From: Bacteroidota bacterium
GTDB taxonomy: Bacteria; Bacteroidota; Bacteroidia; Chitinophagales; Chitinophagaceae
Assembly (NCBI GenBank): GCA_018266615.1
Contig: JAFEAB010000097.1
Span: 17,355 to 81,354, forward strand
Length of the DNA stretch: 64,000 bases
Direction: 5' to 3'
The position numbers were made by a program, and so were the translations under genes. How positions within the stretch are numbered: the stretch's first letter is position 1; each line of letters begins with the position of its first letter. Shown piece after piece: positions 1 through 7,408 of this stretch. The notes beneath the pieces were generated by a model, which saw only the letters and a program-made list of their open reading frames with translations, did not search any database and was not told where the DNA came from.

Positions 1-281
1 ACAAACCGGTCATCTTCGTACATGGTAAGAATGATTACCCGAATTTGGGGGAATTGTTTGGTAATGATCTTGGTAGTATCAATTCCATCCTTTACCGGCA
101 TACGCAGGTCGCAAAGGATTACGTCCGGCATAAATTCAGGAATTTTTTCGATGAGTTCTTCGCCATTATCGGCCTCCATTACAAACTTGATGTTCATATA
201 GGGGCGCATCGATAGCACTACACCTTTTCGAAAGATTTTGTGATCATCGGCAATGGCAACGGTTATTTGATTGGCTTCCAT
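1..281 (-). CDS. NarL/FixJ-type response regulator, N-terminal part (cut by window edge)
   Basis: Only the first 93 codons are inside the window; the rest lies to the left. The translated part begins MEANQITVAIADDHKIFRKG and shows a receiver-domain fold: the paired acidic residues in ADDH, the phospho-acceptor Asp in CDLRMP, and the ILTMY strand carrying the conserved Thr. It closely resembles the complete regulator at 2400-3065, which has a NarL/LuxR-type DNA-binding helix-turn-helix at its end, so the missing half is probably the same. It lies 80 bases downstream of the histidine kinase at 362-1183 on the same strand and is the likely partner that receives its phosphate. The output domain itself cannot be seen. 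Confidence 0.88.
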   Translation of the reverse strand, partial: MEANQITVAIADDHKIFRKGVVLSMRPYMNIKFVMEADNGEELIEKIPEFMPDVILCDLRMPVKDGIDTTKIITKQFPQIRVIILTMYEDDRF

Positions 282-361
282 AGCGTGGGGTAAGCAAATT
301 TAAAAAAAAGCATCTGCATTTCTAAACGAAAAATTACGACGCATTATTACGCAAGCAATAA

Positions 362-1183
362 TCATGCTATAGGTTCCCTTGGTATTTCCAGGGTAATTTT
401 ATAGTAGGTTTGGCTGGGGTCTATTTCAAAAAATATCCTTCCTTTCAGTACCTTAATCCGGCTGGCAATATTCTTTAATCCCAACCCGTTTGCATTGTGG
501 TTTAGTTTATCGAATTCGGCCTGAACGATCCCTTTACCATCGTGGTGTATGCGAAGGTAGATTTTATTATTTGCCGCATTTTGGGTAAGGTGGATGAAAC
601 CGGCATTGCTGTGTTTCATGATGTTATTGATCAATTCCTGGATCACCCGAAAGATGAGCAGTTCCTGATCTACCTTTAGCCTATCCCGGTAATCGTGAAA
701 CCGGGCGCTTGCATTCAGGGTTCCGCTTCCACTAATTTTCTGAAACATATCGGTGGTGGCGCTTTCCAATCCAAAATTTTTGAGCGTTGGAGGCATCAGG
801 CTATGGCTGATATTCCGAATTAGCAGGATGGCATCATCAATAATTTGTTTGGCGCTGTAAATACTCTGGAGCTGCTGGGCCTTTTCCTGATTTACCAGGT
901 TTTCGTTGAGGTAAAGCCTGGCAGTTGCCAACAGCGGCCCGGCATCGTCGTGCAGATCGGCGGCTATCCGTTGCCGTTCTTCTTCCTGGAAACGGATTGA
1001 GGCATTTAGGAGAATTTGCTGCTTTTCCTCTTCCAGTTTTTTCATCTGAAGCTGGTAGCGGATTACTTTTCGTTGGTGGAAGATAACAAACACAATAATC
1101 CCTATGGCCAGGGTAAGCATACCCAGGGTACCTAAAAACATTAACCTGGAGATCCCGGTTGTATCTGCCTCAAGTAAAAACAT
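362..1183 (-). CDS. Membrane-anchored sensor histidine kinase, HisKA_3 type (cassette 1)
   Basis: This 273-residue protein has one transmembrane segment (about residues 13-36), a short coiled linker, a HisKA_3 dimerisation/phosphoacceptor helix with His78 in RIAADLHDDAG, and a HATPase_c domain with the N-box (QELINNIMKHS, near 186-196) and a G-box (NGLGLKNI). Such kinases autophosphorylate on His and pass the phosphate to NarL-family regulators. No extracellular sensing domain is present, so the signal probably comes from the membrane helix or from the multi-pass protein encoded just upstream (1191-1874), whose stop codon is 7 bases before this ATG. The regulator fragment at 1-281 follows. 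The same order recurs at 3066-5120. Ligand unknown. Confidence 0.9.
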   Translation of the reverse strand: MFLLEADTTGISRLMFLGTLGMLTLAIGIIVFVIFHQRKVIRYQLQMKKLEEEKQQILLNASIRFQEEERQRIAADLHDDAGPLLATARLYLNENLVNQEKAQQLQSIYSAKQIIDDAILLIRNISHSLMPPTLKNFGLESATTDMFQKISGSGTLNASARFHDYRDRLKVDQELLIFRVIQELINNIMKHSNAGFIHLTQNAANNKIYLRIHHDGKGIVQAEFDKLNHNANGLGLKNIASRIKVLKGRIFFEIDPSQTYYKITLEIPREPIA

Positions 1184-1190
1184 ACAGGAA

Positions 1191-1874
1191 TTAATTGTTT
1201 GAAATATCTAATTTTTGAAACCCTTCATCGTTCGGAAAAGGGATGTTCTCATCTGTTATTTCGTTTTTTTCTGAACCTAGTAACGCTAAACAAAGCAAAA
1301 TATTCTTAGAAATGGTAACAATCATATATATCATTCCACTCTGTGCCCGAATTTTTGGATCTAGGGATAGCTTTGTAAGAAGGATATTAAAAAAATTACC
1401 GGAAAAGTATATTAGGAGTCCAACCGCAATCCAAAAGCTAATGGTAGATGAAATGGGAATGGAAACAATGTCATTCATTCTTTGAAAAAGGAAAAAGACA
1501 ATAACTACTATAAAAAATAGGAATTCAAAAATTAAGGTATTCGTCGGAACTTTCTTTATTTGGAATAAGTCAAAAACGAAAAAGGCAAGAAAAACCATTG
1601 AAGCAAAATAGATAATTGTTCGTAATACCTTTCTATGTATGAATTTTAAAAAAAAGAAAGTCAATACAAGGAATTCGAGAAGAGAGAAAAGTTTTATAAT
1701 TTGAAGATTCAGTAATGGAGACTTAAAAGTTAATAGGTAAGTCACTATACTAAATACCGCCAATATTAATGTATAATAAAAAAAAACCTTTAGTGCCTTA
1801 TTCGTCAATTTTTTATAAAAGATCGAATAAAATACTAAAGGTAAAAATTCACTAAAAATTATTAGTTGAAACAA
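1191..1874 (-). CDS. Multi-pass membrane protein of unknown function, upstream of a histidine kinase (cassette 1)
   Basis: This 227-residue, very hydrophobic protein has about six or seven membrane segments and a short polar C-terminal tail (from about residue 200). The start codon appears to be TTG at 1872-1874: an in-frame TAG lies two codons upstream and the next in-frame ATG is about 90 codons inside. Base composition is visibly more AT-rich than the kinase beside it. Segment FWIAVGLLIYFSGNFFNIL lines up with FWIVVGTLCGGGVSLPLF in the protein at 4452-5120, so the two look like distant paralogues. Both sit directly before a HisKA_3 kinase that lacks its own sensor domain, which suggests a membrane sensing or partner subunit. 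That role is inference; no named family is recognised. Confidence 0.7.
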   Translation of the reverse strand: MFQLIIFSEFLPLVFYSIFYKKLTNKALKVFFYYTLILAVFSIVTYLLTFKSPLLNLQIIKLFSLLEFLVLTFFFLKFIHRKVLRTIIYFASMVFLAFFVFDLFQIKKVPTNTLIFEFLFFIVVIVFFLFQRMNDIVSIPISSTISFWIAVGLLIYFSGNFFNILLTKLSLDPKIRAQSGMIYMIVTISKNILLCLALLGSEKNEITDENIPFPNDEGFQKLDISNN

Positions 1875-2399
1875 AGGCTAAACAAATAGGTTAATACCCA
1901 AATGTAAATAAAATATACCCTTTATTACCAACCAAATAACAAGAAGATAATTGAACTAAGCATAAAAAATTTTTAGTGGTTTACAATTGATTGATGCTGC
2001 TAACTTCCCCAATCGTAGTTTTACGAACAACCGATAAAACCGGAATCGTATGTTTACGATAACACAAATTCATCAGAGACAATTAGTTAGATCAATATTT
2101 AGAGGTATTTGTAAATAATAATGAGGTAAAGTTACGATTGTTATTCCGTATTTTTACTATTCATTTTTTTCTATTTTTTTAAGAAATTTTCGATTTCTGG
2201 AAGTTTATCCACATATCCACATTTTCAATTAACGCGTAGGTTTACTATGCGGGGTTATCGTAAATTTACGTTTCCATAATTTTAGAATTGACTGATATTC
2301 AACTTACTGTGACTTTGGAGGACTTCAAATTCCAGGGGCGAATTCAAAATTTTTCTGAAAATATTGGTACCTTGAAACCCTAATCCAATAATTGCTTAC
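1875..2399. other. Divergent intergenic region with five palindromic elements
   Basis: This 525-base AT-rich spacer separates cassette 1 (leftward) from the regulator at 2400 (rightward). It holds five elements of the form NCGTA-N4-TACKN: 2013-2026, 2046-2059, 2146-2159, 2234-2247 and 2258-2271. The first two have perfect TCGTA/TACGA arms, and in all five the N4 ends in TT. A perfect DnaA-box sequence TTATCCACA lies at 2205-2213, with a one-mismatch copy at 2213-2221. No coding region is supported and I do not see a convincing -33/-7 promoter pair. The palindromes are candidate operators for one of the NarL-type regulators nearby. Confidence 0.6.
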
Positions 2400-3065
2400 A
2401 TGTCCACTGAGAATCAAATTAAAATTGCCATCGCCGATGACCACAAGATTTTCCGGGATGGCATCAAGATGGCCCTGTCGGGTAAGGAAAATCTCAAAAT
2501 GCTTTGGGAGGCGGAAGATGGAAAAGATATGCTGCATAAAATCTCCATTAAAAAACCCGAAGTATTGCTGATGGATATCCGGATGCCCGAAATTGACGGA
2601 ATCAATGCTATTCAGCTCATCCGAAAGGAATTTGAAGATATCAAGATAATCGTCCTAACCATGTACGACGATCAGCAAATGATCAGCAAAATGATGGAAA
2701 TGGGCGCCAACGCATACCTAACCAAAACCACCGATCCCGAAGAGATTTATGAAGCCATCCTCACCTGCATGAACGATGATTTTTACTTTAACGAACTGGT
2801 GAATAAGGCGGTGATGGGAAAACTGCTTCAAAAAAAGAATGTGCGGCACCATTATGGAGCAAATACTCCGGTTCAGTTCAGCGAAAAAGAGATTAAAATC
2901 CTTCAGTTGCTGGCGGAAGATAAAACCACCGAGGAGATATCCAAAGTAATTTTCCTCAGTCCGCGCACTATCGAAACCATCCGGCAGAATATGAAAACCA
3001 AGGTAAATGCCAAAACCATTGGCGGCCTTATTATGTACGGCATGCGCAATAAACTGATTGAGTGA
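2400..3065 (+). CDS. NarL/FixJ-family response regulator (orphan, divergent)
   Basis: This 221-residue two-domain transcription regulator has a receiver domain at about 1-125, with Asp13/Asp14, phospho-acceptor Asp59 (LLMDIRMP), Thr87 and Lys109. A C-terminal LuxR/NarL helix-turn-helix (about 155-215) includes ILQLLAEDKTTEEI and LSPRTIETIRQNM. No kinase is adjacent on its strand; the two nearest kinases belong to the flanking cassettes, and it resembles the regulator fragment at 1-281. Its stop codon abuts, with zero spacing, the stop of the convergent regulator at 3066 (TGATCA). The upstream spacer carries repeated palindromes that could be its own binding sites. Target genes are unknown. 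Confidence 0.92.
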   Translation: MSTENQIKIAIADDHKIFRDGIKMALSGKENLKMLWEAEDGKDMLHKISIKKPEVLLMDIRMPEIDGINAIQLIRKEFEDIKIIVLTMYDDQQMISKMMEMGANAYLTKTTDPEEIYEAILTCMNDDFYFNELVNKAVMGKLLQKKNVRHHYGANTPVQFSEKEIKILQLLAEDKTTEEISKVIFLSPRTIETIRQNMKTKVNAKTIGGLIMYGMRNKLIE

Positions 3066-3713
3066 TCAGGCAGAAATCAATCCGTTTTTTAAAGCAAAAA
3101 TAGCCAGCCCTACCCTGCTTTTCACCTCCAAGCGGTCGAAGAGGGAGTCGCGGTATCCATCCACCGATCGCACCGAAATATTTAATTTACCGGCAATTTC
3201 TTTATAGGTCAAATCGGTACTCACCAGGCGTAGGAATTGGATATCCATATCGGAAAGCATTACCCTTTCAACCGGCAGGTTTTCCTGATAGCTTTTTTGA
3301 AACAGGGTAGCCAGCTTCCCGGTGGTGCGATGGGAGTAATAATATCCATCTTTCATCACAGCCGAAATAGCCGCCCGCAGTTCAAATGGATGAATATCCT
3401 TCCGAAGAAAACCCCTTACGCCGTATTGAAGGAGCCGGATGAGGGCCACTTCGGAATCGTACATGGTAAGAATGAGTACCCGCACCTCCGGATGATGGGT
3501 GAACAACCATTCCGCCGTATCGTACCCGTCCATCTCCGGCATATTCAGGTCAAGTAAAACAAGGTTTGGAATAACCCCTCTCTCCACTATTTGCTGCAAT
3601 TCTTTCCCGTGTGCAGCAACACCGGTTACTTTACATTCGTCGAAGCTCTCAATTGTTTCCGCCAGGGCATCCCGCAATAATACATGGTCATCAACCAGGC
3701 AAACTTGTATCAT
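3066..3713 (-). CDS. NarL/FixJ-family response regulator (cassette 2)
   Basis: This 215-residue regulator starts MIQVCLVDDH. A start 27 bases further upstream is open but would add nine residues before the first receiver strand, so the ATG at 3711-3713 is preferred. The receiver has Asp8/Asp9, phospho-acceptor Asp55 (LLDLNMPEMDG), the ILTMYDSE strand and Lys in GFLRKD. The C-terminal NarL-type helix-turn-helix contains LTYKEIAGKLNISVRSVDGYR. The start lies inside the end of the kinase gene (overlap 23 bases), a sign of translational coupling and of a matched kinase/regulator pair. Regulated genes cannot be told from the sequence. Confidence 0.92.
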   Translation of the reverse strand: MIQVCLVDDHVLLRDALAETIESFDECKVTGVAAHGKELQQIVERGVIPNLVLLDLNMPEMDGYDTAEWLFTHHPEVRVLILTMYDSEVALIRLLQYGVRGFLRKDIHPFELRAAISAVMKDGYYYSHRTTGKLATLFQKSYQENLPVERVMLSDMDIQFLRLVSTDLTYKEIAGKLNISVRSVDGYRDSLFDRLEVKSRVGLAIFALKNGLISA

Positions 3714-4479
3714 TTGTGTTTCTTTTAATTTGTAATTCAATCAGGGTACCTTTTCCGGGAGCAGAAAATACATGGCAGGCGCCATTAACCAGTTTCGCCC
3801 GTCGTTGAATATTGGTAATGCCAATACCCTTCGAAGTAATTTTCCCCGGATCAAAGCCCACACCATCGTCTGATATGGCGAAAGAAAGTTCATCTTCTTT
3901 TTCTTTCAGGGATATATTAACTTTCGTTGCCTTTGCGTGTTTAAGGATATTGCTTTCAGCTTCCTGGAAAATGCGATAAAGGATAATGCTGTGGAATTCA
4001 TCCACCGGACCGGAAGGCAGGGTGGCATCAAATGAAAAATGGATACCGGATACCTCCTTCAGAAAATCAATATCTTCTTCGATAGCCATTACCAGGCCAA
4101 TTTTCCGGATCCTGCTCGAGCTCAGGTTCCGGCTGAAATTCCGCAATTCATCCAATAACTGGTTTACCAGAGTGAGAGATCCTGTCACTTTTTGCGATTC
4201 CATTACCTGTAATTGAAATTTCACCAGGGTGAGGCGCTGGCCCCAGTTATCGTGTACTTCCCGGGCAATCTGCTCAAAGGTTTGCTCCTGCACGGCAAGT
4301 TCAGAATGTAGTTCCCGGTTATAATTCAGCATCTTGATATTAACAATTTCCTGCTCGTGGCGGCTCTTGTTGTTAAACAGGGTTATTGAATAAGACACAA
4401 TCAGCAGCAGGCTTATCCCCACAATGATGATGGCAATAATCAGGGTTATAATTAACCAGCTTGTATTATCTGGGTGCAT
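3691..4479 (-). CDS. Membrane-anchored sensor histidine kinase, HisKA_3 type (cassette 2)
   Basis: This 262-residue kinase has a single N-terminal transmembrane helix (about 8-34), a coiled segment, a HisKA_3 phosphoacceptor helix with His76 (IAREVHDNWGQRLT), and a HATPase_c domain with the N-box FQEAESNILKHA, DDGVGFDPG and the GIGITNI glycine motif. There is no periplasmic sensor domain. The start overlaps the end of the upstream multi-pass membrane protein by 28 bases, and its own end overlaps the regulator gene, so all three are tightly coupled. Expected action: autophosphorylation at the inner membrane and transfer to the regulator at 3066-3713. The signal is unknown. Confidence 0.9.
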   Translation of the reverse strand: MHPDNTSWLIITLIIAIIIVGISLLLIVSYSITLFNNKSRHEQEIVNIKMLNYNRELHSELAVQEQTFEQIAREVHDNWGQRLTLVKFQLQVMESQKVTGSLTLVNQLLDELRNFSRNLSSSRIRKIGLVMAIEEDIDFLKEVSGIHFSFDATLPSGPVDEFHSIILYRIFQEAESNILKHAKATKVNISLKEKEDELSFAISDDGVGFDPGKITSKGIGITNIQRRAKLVNGACHVFSAPGKGTLIELQIKRNTNDTSLPG

Positions 4480-5120
4480 CGGATGGCTTTTATAAAGGCT
4501 AAATACATAGCAGAATAAGAAATAAAAAATAAATCAAAAAATAAATTCAAATAATTACTCTCCAAAACTCTAGAAAGATGATCAATGCTAGCAAACAGAG
4601 GTAAACTTACCCCACCACCACACAAAGTTCCTACCACTATCCAAAACCCGGGATCCTTTTTAAGGTCTCGAACGGAAACATTGTTTAGTAAGGATCGGAA
4701 ATATAATAATGATAAAATAACTAAAAATAAATTGGCTGCGAATTGCGCTTTATAATTAACAGAAAACCATCCCTCAGAAAATAACATATACAATAAATAG
4801 CCCCAACCACAAATAATTAAAAGAATTTGAAAAACTGAAAGAAACTTTGGATTTTGAATTTTATAAATTAATATGCTAAGAATAAAATAATGAAAAATTT
4901 TTGAAGCATTGGTAAATCCGTTAATCATTCTGGGTGAAGAATAGTGGGATAAATAAAATATCAATAGTATTACTAAACCAGAAAAAACTATTATCGGGTA
5001 AAGGCTAAAAAACTTCATATAGGAAGGGCTTATCTTATTTTTTATCAGCTTTAATGAATAAATAAAACAGATAAAAATTATTATCAACTGAATAAAGAAT
5101 AATATATAATGTGCAATCAT
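4452..5120 (-). CDS. Multi-pass membrane protein of unknown function, upstream of a histidine kinase (cassette 2)
   Basis: This 222-residue protein has about six to seven hydrophobic membrane segments and almost no soluble domain. It is AT-rich compared with its neighbours, like the equivalent gene at 1191-1874. The shared feature is a segment beginning FWI-VG followed by a small-residue-rich helix near residues 160-180. The ATG is at 5118-5120 and the gene runs 28 bases into the kinase gene. Position and coupling suggest it senses or modulates for the kinase, which lacks an input domain. This is inference from context; no named family is recognised. It has its own transcription start region, because the terminator of the tonB operon lies just upstream at 5193-5221. 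Confidence 0.72.
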   Translation of the reverse strand: MIAHYILFFIQLIIIFICFIYSLKLIKNKISPSYMKFFSLYPIIVFSGLVILLIFYLSHYSSPRMINGFTNASKIFHYFILSILIYKIQNPKFLSVFQILLIICGWGYLLYMLFSEGWFSVNYKAQFAANLFLVILSLLYFRSLLNNVSVRDLKKDPGFWIVVGTLCGGGVSLPLFASIDHLSRVLESNYLNLFFDLFFISYSAMYLAFIKAIRCTQIIQAG

Positions 5121-5192
5121 ATATGCAATTTTAGATCAATAAAACAGCCTTAGACGGGGTAAACCCTCAATAAATTCCGCTTTTTTTCCCAA

Positions 5193-5221
5193 TAAAAAAA
5201 CTCCCGGGAGGCCCGGGAGTT
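5193..5221 (-). terminator. Rho-independent terminator of the exbB-exbD-exbD-tonB operon
   Basis: On the minus strand a perfect 9-bp stem (ACTCCCGGG paired with CCCGGGAGT around a 3-base loop) is followed directly by seven T residues. It begins 22 bases after the tonB stop codon and separates this operon from the sensor cassette downstream. Confidence 0.92.
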
Positions 5222-5242
5222 AAATTATTGAGTATAAATCAA

Positions 5243-6079
5243 TTACTGTTCTGTTACTACAAAGGTTATCGGCTGGCGGCGGTAGGCGTTCACATGCCTG
5301 CCGTTTTGTAAGGCGGGAGTCCATTTGGGACCCTTTTTAATAATCTTCACCGCTTCCTGCTCCATCCCATATCCCCATTTGGTTTCGGGTACCACATCGC
5401 TAATCGTACCATCTTTACTTACAATAAACCGTACAATGACCTGGTAGGTACCGGGAGGAGCTCCATTATCAATGGGGGTATTGGCATCCAGGTTGTTTTG
5501 AAGGTATCGCCTCCAGGCAGCCTCTCCACCCGGAAATGCCGCTTCAATTTCCACCTTATTGAAAATGGTATTCTCATAATCAATTTTGGGCTGCTCTACT
5601 ACCTGCGAGCCTTTTTCTTCTACCGGAGCCTGAACAATCTGTACCTTATTGTCACTTTCAATAGTCTTGGTGCTGATCGCCTGGTCTTCCTTAATTTCCT
5701 GTATTTTTTCTTCCGGCTTTACTTCCTCATCCTTTACAATTTTGGGAGGAGTAAATTTCACCTGGTTAATTTCAGGTGGGGGTGGCGGTGTGGGCGGCGG
5801 CGGGGGTGGCGGTGGCGGTGGCGGCGGAGGCGGTTCATTCTTAATTTCTGCCAGTTGGGTATCCACCGTATTTAGCGTCTGCTTCCCCATATTGGAGCTC
5901 AGCTTATTAGCCAGCAAACTTCCCAAAAATATAAGCAAAAGGGCAAGGCCGGTAACGATGAGGGCCCTGGTTAGTCTTTTGTTATAATCTTTACGCAACT
6001 GGTACGCACCGTATGCTTTATTCTTTCCTTCAAAAACGATATCCAGAATATCAGCACTCAAAATCTTGTTAACGTCCAT
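5243..6079 (-). CDS. tonB: TonB energy transducer with long poly-proline linker
   Basis: This periplasm-spanning protein passes proton-motive-force energy from ExbB/ExbD to outer-membrane TonB-dependent transporters. The chosen start MDVNKILSADILDIVFEGKN (278 residues) matches the N-terminal motif of the second TonB at 26687-27526; an upstream start adding nine residues is open but less likely. The parts in order are: a cytoplasmic motif ending YGAYQLRKDY, one membrane anchor (about 38-57), a proline linker with 14 consecutive Pro, one Thr and five more Pro, an acidic/lysine-rich spacer, and a C-terminal TonB domain starting near AAFPGGEAAW and ending RRQPITFVV. It is the last gene of exbB-exbD-exbD-tonB. 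Confidence 0.93.
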   Translation of the reverse strand: MDVNKILSADILDIVFEGKNKAYGAYQLRKDYNKRLTRALIVTGLALLLIFLGSLLANKLSSNMGKQTLNTVDTQLAEIKNEPPPPPPPPPPPPPPTPPPPPEINQVKFTPPKIVKDEEVKPEEKIQEIKEDQAISTKTIESDNKVQIVQAPVEEKGSQVVEQPKIDYENTIFNKVEIEAAFPGGEAAWRRYLQNNLDANTPIDNGAPPGTYQVIVRFIVSKDGTISDVVPETKWGYGMEQEAVKIIKKGPKWTPALQNGRHVNAYRRQPITFVVTEQ

Positions 6080-6125
6080 TTTAATTGCTTTTGTTAGTTG
6101 ATGCAATTATGGAAAAAATCCATAA

Positions 6126-6674
6126 CTACTTAATTCCGTTTGCTATCTCTGTTTGTTTTATTAATTCCTGTTCCGTTGGGGTCATATCGGCCTCGGCATA
6201 GTGCCCCGGCGGAACCGCACAAATTGTCATCTCATCCAGGATATCAATAGCATTCTTAAAGGTTGATGCCGTATCCGACTTAATAATATACATCAGGTCG
6301 TCCATATTCGTTGCATCCTTCTTGGCCACAATCAATCCACGGATATCTTTAAAGGTGGTTGACTTAAACTGCTCACTCAATTTATCGGGTTCAAGTTGAC
6401 CATAATAATAATAAACCTGGTTGGCTTTCCCGAGTAAAATGGTCATGGCGCCCGAGTTTTTCACCTTCATAATATTAGCCGTATCATTCTTCGGCTCATT
6501 CATGTTCATCGCCGTTTGTTGCGACATGGTGGTGGTGAACACGAAGAAGGTAATAAGAAGGAAACCCAAATCCACCATGGGAGTCAGATCAACGCGGGTA
6601 GATTGCTTTTTCTGTTTTTTGACGCCGGGGCCCTTTTTATGTCCGCCCCCCGACGAGGTATCCATTTCTGCCAT
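6126..6674 (-). CDS. exbD: ExbD/TolR-family biopolymer transport protein (second ExbD)
   Basis: This 182-residue inner-membrane protein forms the proton-using motor with ExbB. A basic N-terminus (about 10-25, rich in Gly/Lys) precedes the single transmembrane helix STRVDLTPMVDLGFLLITFF, in which Asp35 is the expected proton-carrying residue. The periplasmic part (about 60-182) is of ordinary ExbD size and ends in a short extension. It lies 46 bases upstream of tonB and 21 bases downstream of the first exbD. Two consecutive exbD genes are usual in Bacteroidota operons of this type. The two copies differ clearly in sequence, so they may form a mixed dimer (inference). Confidence 0.92.
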   Translation of the reverse strand: MAEMDTSSGGGHKKGPGVKKQKKQSTRVDLTPMVDLGFLLITFFVFTTTMSQQTAMNMNEPKNDTANIMKVKNSGAMTILLGKANQVYYYYGQLEPDKLSEQFKSTTFKDIRGLIVAKKDATNMDDLMYIIKSDTASTFKNAIDILDEMTICAVPPGHYAEADMTPTEQELIKQTEIANGIK

Positions 6675-6695
6675 CGCAAAAAATAATTTAGGTTC

Positions 6696-7343
6696 TTAAT
6701 GTTTCATTTCGGATTTATACAATTCGGACCCTACCGGAGGTGTTTCCCCCTCTGTAATAATCCGGAATTTATAAATCTCATTGTCTTTAAAAGCATCTTT
6801 AACTGATTTAAATATGGGGTAATGGGCATTAATATCGCCCTTCACCAACAACATTTGCTCCAGTTTGCTTTGGTCGGTGCCTGCATAGGCATTGCTGATA
6901 CTCTTTAGCCAGTATGCCAATTCGTTATTGGCAGAATCAATGGGTATCCCGGGCATTTTTTCTGCCGGGATAGTCCCCGTGATATTTAAAGAGGCTTTCA
7001 ATTGATTAAGCGGAAAACCAATAAATTCTGCCTTTTCGAGTTTAGTTAACTCGGCAGGGCTAAGGTTTAATCCGCGGGTATCGTTTAAATTTTTAATAAC
7101 CGCATCCTTCTTGGTATCATCTCCCAACGACAAAAAAACTTTTCCATCGGCAGTGAAAGTGATGATAATCGACTTATCTGGAACAGCCTTAGAGGAAACC
7201 GAAGTGGGCGTTTTAACCGCCAGTGCCTCCGGTGGTTTTTGTTTGGTTGCCAGGATAAAGAAAGAAAGAAGCAGGAAAGCCACATCGCACATGGCTGTCA
7301 TATCGATGTTGGTACTTTTCCGTGGTATTTTAATTCTTGGCAT
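6696..7343 (-). CDS. exbD: ExbD/TolR-family biopolymer transport protein (first ExbD)
   Basis: This 215-residue partner of ExbB begins with a basic stretch (MPRIKIPRKS), then the transmembrane helix NIDMTAMCDVAFLLLSFFIL with conserved Asp20, then a longer periplasmic domain than its neighbour (about residues 35-215). It should take part in the ExbB-ExbD motor that drives TonB. It lies between exbB and the second exbD on the same strand, 65 bases from the exbB stop. The extended periplasmic domain is the main difference from the second copy; its meaning is not clear from sequence. Confidence 0.92.
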   Translation of the reverse strand: MPRIKIPRKSTNIDMTAMCDVAFLLLSFFILATKQKPPEALAVKTPTSVSSKAVPDKSIIITFTADGKVFLSLGDDTKKDAVIKNLNDTRGLNLSPAELTKLEKAEFIGFPLNQLKASLNITGTIPAEKMPGIPIDSANNELAYWLKSISNAYAGTDQSKLEQMLLVKGDINAHYPIFKSVKDAFKDNEIYKFRIITEGETPPVGSELYKSEMKH

Positions 7344-7408
7344 GAATAATTATTTAGGATTCTTCGTTCCGGTTTACAAGATGCACCTGTCTTCCAAATT
7401 CCACAATT

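Noticed and set aside
2205..2221. Chromosome replication origin
   Set aside because: Only two DnaA-box-like sequences are seen, with no dnaA, dnaN or other origin genes nearby. Kept as a low-interest finding instead.
5498..5987. Glycine-rich open frames on the plus strand at the tonB gene
   Set aside because: They are the reverse complement of the poly-proline linker of TonB and have no independent support.
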